From positions 14,805,902-14,869,901 of the forward strand of contig CM055076.1 in NCBI GenBank assembly GCA_029204045.2: a stretch of DNA of 64,000 nt, given 5' to 3'. The DNA comes from Tillandsia leiboldiana. Lineage: Eukaryota > Streptophyta > Magnoliopsida > Poales > Bromeliaceae. Of the stretch, positions 56,165-64,000 are shown one piece after another. How positions within the stretch are numbered: position 1 is the first letter of the stretch; every line of letters begins with the position of its first letter. A model generated the notes under the pieces. It did no database searches and had not been told where the DNA came from. It saw nothing but the letters and a program-made list of their open reading frames with translations. Position numbers and translations under genes: made by a program.

Positions 56165-58735
56165 TGTCACGCCCCCAGGGGTTTTTGAGTCTATCAAAGC
56201 GGAAAATTGCGTGTATTATTTTTTTTTTCTTAACAAAGTAACTTAAACCTCATCCCCGGTGCGTGCCAGACCGCCACATACACAAATTCTCTCTGCCCAC
56301 GGACAGGGTCTCCTTTGTATATGCACGGCGTCTCATTTACAACATGCGTTTCGTTTACAACATCCTAGATCAACCATCAACCATACAATAGACATACCTC
56401 GTCAAACAGAGTACAGTAATTTAACTAATGTTTTAAAAGACCGGTGTCCACTCGACACTTTGTTATTTTTTTTCAAGCGAGTTATTAAAGCGGCATCAAC
56501 GTTAAGAAAGGATAAAACCAGCGGTTGCGAAACCCGTGCCCACACGGCACTTCGTTTTGAGGAAACATTTTCGAAATCATTTGGTTTATCATGAAAACGT
56601 GCCGCGTATGAAAACATCACTAAAAGCATCAAAAGTATAAAAGTACACCTCATCCACAGCGCTAACTAATACATGTCCACGACTAATATGATCCACGACT
56701 AACATGATCCACAACTAATATGATCCACAAGCAAATTAACTATTTAAAGTCTAAGGAAAACGAGATAAAAACCAAGTATCCTGACTACGGTCCTCGCGAC
56801 GCTGTCTCAGCGCCATTCCGGCTAACGTACCTAGTAATACCTGTCACGGAGTGGGTAAAGTCAGTGACAAACAAAGTAGATGTCTAAATATCAATAAGGA
56901 ATAAGGAGCAAACCGATTACACCGGAACCTTTCGCTAAAACCCTGTACATAATTAAGCTGGGCACCAACCCCAGATTTATCAATTAAGTTGGGCACCAAC
57001 CCCAGAGTACCTGTCGGAGAGACTAAAGTCTCCCCTCGTGCGCAAACACCTTTTTGATGCTTTTAACCTCTTCATGGTGCTGGTGTGCTATTTTCAGCGG
57101 GCGCGAAGAGGTCCTCACGGCTCCCACCCCTTTGTGAGGTACACGGGTCAAAAAGACCACTTCTCCGGAAAAGTACACCCATGCGGAGGCCAATCCGCCT
57201 GTGTACGTGCAGCATCCGAAAACGGATTTGCCGAGATCGGCGTGTAGTGAGCACCGCGACCGTAGCCGCTTCAATTGTTAGATAAAGTACAATTATGCGA
57301 AAGGTTAAACTGTCCATCTACTTTGTTAGACAAATTAAGAGCATTTTAATGATGATAGATGCACTTACTGCACTTGTTGCACTTATAGCAACCGTACCCA
57401 CCTAGTTGAAGAGAAATCGGAACACCTGAATCCTTCGCGCACCCCCGCTGCGCACCTGGACCTAAAGAAAGTCCGCAAGGATAACTATAGTCAAAAACGT
57501 GTACTAACATCCCAAAACAAAAGACCCAATTTACTCTTTTCGACGGAAAAGTCCAACACCGTCCGGGTTGACGAAAACCGGAATCCCGCGCCGCCGTCGC
57601 CGTCCGCCGGAGCCCCGCGCGGTTCGGAACCGCGCGGCGTGTCTCCGCGAGCGGAGCCCACGCGGCGCGGCGCCTCGCGCGGGTGCTGCCCGCGCGGGTG
57701 CGGCCCCGCACGGCGCCCGCGCGCGGGGTTGCCCGCGCGGCGCCCGCGTGGGTGCCCCGCGCGGCGACCGCGCGGTTGCGGGTCCGCGCGGGTGCCGCCC
57801 GCGCGGCAGCCGCGCGGCGCCCACGCGGTTGCGGGTCCGCACGGGTGCCGCCCGCGCGGTGCCCGCGCGGTTGCGGGTCCGCGCGGGTGCCGCCCGCGCG
57901 GTGGCCGCGCGGCGCCCGCGCGGATACGACCCGCGCGGAGCCCGCGCGGTCCCATCGCCGCTTGCGGCGGCGATTGGCCGTCCGCGATTCTCCTCCGCGC
58001 GATTCCCTAGCGGCACCGCGCGCCTCCGCCGTCCGTTCCGTGCCCTAGCATGACGACCATGACGGCGACGGTGACGGATACGACGGAGAAACCCAAGAAC
58101 TCAAACAAAAAGGACGACGGAAAAATCCCAAATAATTTATAACAATTATTTTACTAACCGAAGATCGACGGGAAGGTTGTCCGGTCGCGTTCTTGCCTTC
58201 GGTTCGATGTCCGGGAGGATCGGGCTCCTTCTCTTTCTCCTTTCCCTTTCTTCCGGCTAGGGTTCCGTCTTTTCCTTTTTCTCTTTCTTTCTCCCCTCAC
58301 CGGTTAGGGTTTTATTTTTCTTTTCTTTTCTTTCTGATAATCGGGATCCCTTATATAGCTCGTATTATATCTTTAATTAATTTCCTCTTTAATTCGTACG
58401 TAAGAAAATTCTATTTTCCGTCATCGGATAATTAATTAATTAATTAATTATCCCCTACGAGATAACCCACCTTATCTCCAACGGGTGCAAGATATTTCGC
58501 ATGGATTCCGATGCCTGACTAATCACCGCATCACTAAGAATTCCGTTCCGGGAGATCCCGACATCGGATTTCAGATCCGATCGCACCGCCGGCCATCATT
58601 TTTCGCGCTCTATCGCAGAAAAATACCAGCACCACACACCGGCCAACTTTTAACAATTAAATAATTTTATTCCACTTAAGGGCTTAAATAGTTTAGATGT
58701 GAGTCAAAAATACCCCTAAGGGCCGGATCACTACA
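56165..58735 (-). repeat. Gypsy-G 5' LTR
   Basis: 2571 bp, ending ggccggatcactaca before the GGGAC duplication. TATA-like tatataa (complement of 58351-58357). The GC-rich region (57590-57960) has extra repeats of the gttgcgggtccgcgcgggtg type compared with 42287-44747. Confidence 0.88.
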
Positions 58736-58740
58736 GGGAC

Positions 58741-59122
58741 CATCAGGAACGCACGGTGAGACTGCGGCCGCTCCTCCCCAGACCGCGACCACCGGTGTGT
58801 CAACGGATTAGCCGACGGCACCTTCTGCCGCGCCTAGCCCAACGGTTTCTGAGCCCGTCACGGGCGAAGCCTCCACCCAACGAACTCAACGGGACAGGGT
58901 GAGGGCGAATTTGGCAGAATTCAAGAAACACGACCCGCCTGTGTTTGAGGGTGAGACAACCAATCCCTGGGTCGTGGAGAAGTGGGTGGATACTATGGAA
59001 AAGTTGTTTGAGGACCTGATGATGGAGGAACATGAACGAGTTCCCCTTGTGGCCCATTGTCTTGAGGGAAACGCCCGGATGTGGTGGAAAACAGTGCGCT
59101 CGGACCATACGAAGGGTAGCGC
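58741..59122 (+). pseudogene. Gypsy-F gag, fragment 2
   Basis: Continues fragment 1 in frame once Gypsy-G and one GGGAC are removed. A proline/threonine/alanine-rich linker contains a second in-frame TAG (58809-58811). The gag core follows: FKKHDPPVFEGETTNPWVVEKW...LEGNARMWWKTVRSD. It is cut at AGCGC (59118-59122) by the solo LTR and resumes at 63417. Confidence 0.88.
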
Positions 59123-62100
59123 TGTCATGCCCCGAGGTCGAAACTGCGACCCGGGCTCGCCAACAGATCCGCCACCTATGCCAAACCCGCATAGGCGAAG
59201 CGTCCTACCTGCAAGAAAAGTACTACAGCTAAACAGATATCAGAGGTATAAATAAAAATCTGCTGTAAACTAAAATCAATCACTGTACAACTGGAAATAA
59301 TACAACAATGTCCATCTCCCAAAAATGATAACCATACAATATCCTCATATACAAAACTCAGAACTCAACAGGGAGGTATCTCCAATAAATACATCAGTGT
59401 ACAGACTCTCAATACATATCATATCCTCACTACATCAGTCTCTCAAAAGAGAAAAATAAAATAGCTAATCTACTGAAGATCTCCTCAGAAGGGGTACCGC
59501 TACTCTCCAACGACGGGTAGGGATCTAGCACGCGACTCCCTCGCCTCGATCAACAACCGTAGAATCAGCAACACCCGCTAAGACTCTGCAAAACAAAGGA
59601 GAGAAAAGAAGGGGAGGGGGAAAACCCCCAACGGGTGTGAGAACTACACCTAAAAAGGGAGTCCTCAGTGGGTACCGCCACCAGGCCCGACGATCTGCCC
59701 ACTAAGTCCACTAGAGGCATAAGATAACCAAAGCAGTAAAGACTGAAATAGGAAAGCTGGAGACTCTCAACAGCTACCATGCCTCTTTCTAAATGCTCAA
59801 AAGGGGAGAAACAAAGAATGGTATGCAACCACTAGCACATGAAGTGCACAATCGACCCAATCGAGCTGACTGCCACATCTGGTCCAGTCAAACCTGCGCC
59901 CACCTACAACCACCTCCCGCTGACGGGCAGTTATTATGTAGGGCGTCCAAACGGACTACTCACTATCGAGTAGTGGCTCATGCAGGCTATAGTAAAAATC
60001 CACGCTCTCTCTCAGAACGGATAGCCTCAAGATCACCAAACCTCGCGCACAACGGTCGACTAACTCACAACGACCTCGGGACCACCGTCAATCCCCAAAC
60101 GGTTCCCAACAACACTAGCACTGGTCTAAACACAGCTACTAGACTCCACTCGGTCCCCCTGACACGAGTGCAACAATAAAGCAAATATCTGTAGTAAACC
60201 CAATCTAGTGCTACCAGTAAAACTGGTACTGCCTGCTGTGCCTGCCTGTATCGGGTATGCTGGCCAACGCATAGCACCGATGAAAATGAGTCTCAAGGAC
60301 TCAAAGCCTGTCTGTAACACACTCCGGAGTGGGACTCGAGGGGAGCGACCCACACGAGTAAAGTATCTCAGTGATAAGTATAATAAGTAGTATAAATCAG
60401 CAGGACTGGATCATGACTTTGATCAAAGTGGGAAAGCTCAACCACTAAAGGAAGCCTCGGTCCTCAATCGGATGCAAAAGTACTCAAATAGTGGGAATCT
60501 CCGTCCACTAGAGAAAACTGATACCCAATCTGATGCAAAAGTAAATATCCGGTCAACCGCCCAATATCCGCGGTTGCCGCAATACCCTGCCATCTATAAC
60601 CAAGTCCTATAGCCGACCTCCGGTCAACCGCCCAATATCCGCGGTCACCGCAAAACCCTGCCAACCGCAATCGAGCACAACCCGTCCCTGACACCAATGT
60701 CCCGGCTACACTACCCCAGACCCCTGCTCGCACCCGAGCAACACAGACCACCTGACTAACAAAGAAGGAGAAAAGGATAACATGGTTTCTCCTAAGTCAA
60801 GTTCCAATAAGTAGTGTAGCATTAAAAGGTGGCCTAACTATATGTCCATACAAGCATGCATTTGTTCTCAAGAAGAATATAAGAAAGTAAACCACATGCC
60901 AAAATCATCAATGCCTACTCCTGTCCATAATCCTCGATCATAATAACTCCTCAGAGTGAAAATCCGCACATAGCTATATAATCCTGCCCCATCGCATAAA
61001 CCAACCACAAAAAGGGCTATGTGCTAACATGGCATGTTACATAATCACATAGGGTAACATTATCCTTGGTAAGCTTACACTAATCATCAACATAGATGTC
61101 CAGATCATGCAAGTCCTCAGTATACATCATAAATACTATTCTTGCAATCATTTATACAATTATCATTATCAAGCTTACCTACCTTTCAAACTCGAACCAT
61201 GTACCCTAAACATGCATGCATCCTAACATACAGAATTAGAGAACCGTCCACCGGTTCTGGAAACAAAGCACCCACCTGAAACGCTTTCCGCAGGCAAAGC
61301 TGAAGTCGGTGAAGAGCGTGGCCACCTGCTAACATAATCCGCTGAACCCGTATCCTTGGTACATGTCGCGCAAGTCTCAACTCCAAACAACATCATCCCA
61401 ACATGCAACACCATAGCAAACAACAAACAACACAACTCACTAATCAATACCCCCAAACATACACTTGCTGTTTTTCCAAAACAGCACATGCTGTTACAAC
61501 AAACCAGCAGAGGGAAAGGTAACTTTCACCTATGTACAGTGCTCCAAGAATTCCAGAAAATTCACGATTGCGATCCTCGCGACGAGTAGCCCCAAAACAA
61601 GTATTTACACGTCCTGTTCCGACACATGTAGGCCAAGATATAAATTATACACTGCGGGGCGTCGACAATCCACTACACTGCAAAAACTGCGGGATACCTC
61701 CCCGAAAAAGCTTAAATCTCACCTATGAGATGAACTCGAAAAAATCCGAAAAAATAACCGTTGTGTTCGTCGCGACGAGCCCTTCGAAACGAGTACCTGC
61801 ACGTCCCAATCCGAGTTTTGTAGCTCAAGTTACAAATTCCACAAGGTGACCATCTCGAAATTCCCCGAGTATAAAAACTGTACAACTCTGTCCAGAAAAA
61901 TGGAATTTTATTACCTTCGAGAAAATTCAGTAAAATCCAGAAAAATTACGAGGACGTTCCTTGCGATGTGTGGATGAAAAAAAACTATAGGCACGCCTCC
62001 ATCCGATGCCTGAGCGCGAAGATAGAAAATCGACAAGCCTCCGCTGTTCAAAACCTCACAGCAGGAAAAGGGGTCACAGAAACACCTCGGGAACAGTGCC

Positions 62101-63411
62101 GAAAACTCAAAATGAGGAGAAGTGAACAGCAGGGAAAACGAAACCTTACCTCTCGTGAACACGCTGCCGTGAAAATTGGCTCAAAATTCCATCGGGGTGA
62201 TCCGGTGTACCTCGCGGACTGAAGAGCAACGGTAATAGCCAAAAATCCAAAGTGCGTCGCTGTGCGGCGCGTCGCAGATAATACCGAAGCCGGAGTCTCC
62301 AAAAATGCCCAAGATCCAAGGGAGGGTAGAAGATACAGTGTAGAAGGTCTCTTGCAGAAGAGGTAGCTCCAAAAACTCCAAAACCCGCACAAAAGGGCCC
62401 TAAAAATCTATTTATAGGCTGAAATCTGGACCCAAAACCACTTCCTGGTACGTTTTCCGGGCGCCCGAATATTTCGGGCTCAAACAGTACACGAATCGCA
62501 GCTGTCCAACGATCGCCCGGATTCACCTGATTGCGCCACGTCATCTTCAAACAGCAAACAGCCAAAAGGCCCACTCGCCTGGCGACACGTGGCCCACTCG
62601 CCAGCCGACACGTGGCGCACCCAAAGCGCAGGAAACCGCGCGTCAACGCGCCTGCGCCCGCCGCCTGCGCCCCTGCCAGGCACGCATCCCGATGCCAGCT
62701 ACACTGGCTTCGTGGACCGAGCGCACGTGAATCGGCCAACCAGTGGCCGCCACGTGGCCCCGCCCGGTCCACAGCACTCCACGCTCCTCCGTGGACCGCG
62801 ACCACCGCACCAACCAGTCCTAGCCCGCCACGTGTCCACAGTGGACCACAGAGAAGACGCCACGTGGCACACCTGTCCCCGTGCACCGCGCTCGCCCGAA
62901 CGCTGCACGCGCACTGCCTGCACCCGCGCGCTGCCCGCGCCGCACCCGCACCTGCCCGCCGCCGCGCCTGCACCTGCCCGAGCGCGCGCCGCCGCCCTCC
63001 GCCATCGCCGGCGCTGCCCCAGCCGCCGGAACAGTGCCCCATTGCCTCGAAATCCGTGCGCGGCATCCGAGCTCCGAAAAATACAAGTGAATAGTCCATT
63101 TTCATCGTTTTCGCGCGCTGAATCCAAATCCGCTATCCATTTTGCCAAATTCCAACTCTAAAAATTGTCGAAGGCATCCGGGAAGGTGTTCTTTTGTCCA
63201 AACTTCGCGCTGAGCCCAATTTTAAAATCCGTTTCGCGCGAAACCACTTCTAAAGATCCGAAGGGGTCAACCGATCACCCACGTGATCCATTTAAGCCCA
63301 AAGTCCACCACTTGTGTCCAAATTGTGCACAAACACCACCAACACACCACGTAGGCCTCCAGAACCTGTTGGTCATACTGTAGAAGCTCTGCAGAGATCC
63401 AGGTCACCACA
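59123..63411 (-). repeat. Solo LTR of the LARD superfamily inside Gypsy-F gag
   Basis: 4289 bp, starting TGTCATGCCCC and ending CACCACA on plus, flanked by AGCGC (59118-59122) and AGTGC (63412-63416), a target duplication with one change. It aligns with LARD-2 LTRs for the first about 1.9 kb, then diverges more. TATA box ctataaatag (62408-62417, minus). No internal region, so it is a recombination remnant. Confidence 0.88.
62408..62866 (-). promoter_or_regulatory. Solo-LTR promoter region with six G-boxes
   Basis: CACGTG cores at 62586, 62609, 62724, 62751, 62829 and 62861, upstream (minus strand) of the TATA box at 62408-62417. The 27-bp palindrome of the other LTRs is not present. Confidence 0.6.
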
Positions 63412-63416
63412 AGTGC

Positions 63417-64000
63417 CCTACCGACATGGACCGAGTTCAGAGAAAAATTGTTCGGGCCGTTCTTCTCCAACAGCGTTAAGCAACAAATGGAGGACGACCT
63501 GAAGCATATCAGACAAGGGAACCGATCCGTCATGGAGTACCAACGGGAATTCGTGAGGCTGGCTAATTATGTACCCTTCGTCATAAGGGATGAAGCTCAC
63601 AAAGCCCGCCTCTTCGTAGACGGATTACGGAGCAATATTTTTGAAGTTGTGCAAGCAGCGGACCTTCACACCTTCCAGAAAGTGGTGGATAGGGCCACCA
63701 TAGTGGAGCGCGGATTCGCGGTGATGCGCGCCCGACGAGAGGACTCGGATTACAACAAGGACAAAAAGCGACCCCAGCCTTTCTCCGGAGGGGGATTTTC
63801 TAGCGGGAACCGGCCCCCTAAACATCCGAAGTCACGCCATGGGACTAAAAGCGCGCCAGCGGGCAGTCAAAGGCCAGGGGATAGGCCCTGTGTTATCTGT
63901 AATGGAGTCCACCGAGTCACGGAGTGCGCTAAGAGGCACGATCACTGCTTCCGTTGTGGCAAACAAGGCCACTTTCGTTTCAACTGCCCCTCGAACACGG
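63417..64000 (+). pseudogene. Gypsy-F gag, fragment 3 (runs off the window)
   Basis: Resumes in frame with fragment 2 and stays open to the window end. It reads LPTWTEFREKLFG...MEYQREFVRLANYVPFVIRDEAHKARLFVDGLRS, then a basic linker and two zinc motifs: CVICNGVHRVTEC and CFRCGKQGHFRFNC near 63943-63984. Close to the Gypsy-G gag but clearly a different family. Pol should follow right of the window. Confidence 0.88.

Larger units (their letters stand above)
42287..58735 (-). mobile_element. Gypsy-G: Tekay/Del-like chromovirus, with an assembly duplication
   Basis: The ends TGTCACGCCCC (42287) and ...GGATCACTACA (58735) are flanked by perfect 5-bp duplications GGGAC at 42282-42286 and 58736-58740. 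This proves a single insertion into Gypsy-F gag. As assembled it has three LTR copies and two internal regions around a 100-N gap. I infer one real element of about 10 kb: LTR 42287-44747, internal 44748-49775 and LTR 56165-58735. The rest is overlap of contig ends. Confidence 0.85.

Noticed and set aside
52012..58735. A second, independent Gypsy element
   Set aside because: It shares diagnostic variants with the copy left of the gap and has no target duplication of its own; a contig-end overlap is simpler.

Overview
This window is plant nuclear DNA made almost entirely of nested LTR retrotransposons. The plant assignment rests on the element types: a Cassandra-type TRIM, a Sirevirus-type Copia element, a Tekay/Del-like Gypsy chromovirus and very-long-LTR non-autonomous derivatives, all with primer-binding sites for plant initiator tRNA-Met. 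I found no host protein-coding gene and no tRNA or complete rRNA gene. A run of exactly 100 N at 51912-52011 marks a scaffold gap.

Left part (1-22869). A Cassandra-type TRIM carrying 5S rRNA-derived sequence (1-513, running off the left edge) sits in an old long LTR on the minus strand (514-801 and 21924-22832). That LTR was split by a large non-autonomous element on the plus strand, here called LARD-1 (802-21918, 5-bp target duplication AATAT). LARD-1's 5' LTR was in turn split by a young, apparently intact Sirevirus-type Copia element on the minus strand (2937-13739, target duplication AACTT). Its gag-pol frame is open over 1703 codons. Downstream lies an accessory ORF with what looks like its own promoter and 5'-UTR intron.

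Middle part (22870-39161). There is a solo LTR (22875-26829, target duplication CCCGT), about 0.6 kb of unclassified sequence, LARD-2 on the minus strand (27434-38843) and a short LTR fragment.

Right part (39162-64000). A plus-strand Gypsy element (Gypsy-F) starts with an LTR and gag. Its gag is split twice: by a minus-strand chromovirus (Gypsy-G, 42287-58735, target duplication GGGAC) and by a solo LTR of the LARD superfamily (59123-63411). The third gag piece leaves the window at 64000. Gypsy-G appears as LTR-internal-LTR-gap-internal-LTR. The second copy is full of single-base indels and matches the first on both sides of the gap, so I read it as an unmerged contig-end overlap (false duplication of about 6.3 kb), not a real tandem.

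The most interesting signals are: (1) the Sirevirus LTR promoter module (GATCCGGATC palindromes in about 60-bp units, then a TATA box) that recurs inside the element just upstream of the accessory ORF; (2) the Cassandra TRIM with its 5S-like Pol III promoter; (3) a LARD LTR promoter with G-box clusters, a 27-bp palindrome and a TATA box, conserved between opposite-strand copies; and (4) the assembly artefact in Gypsy-G.
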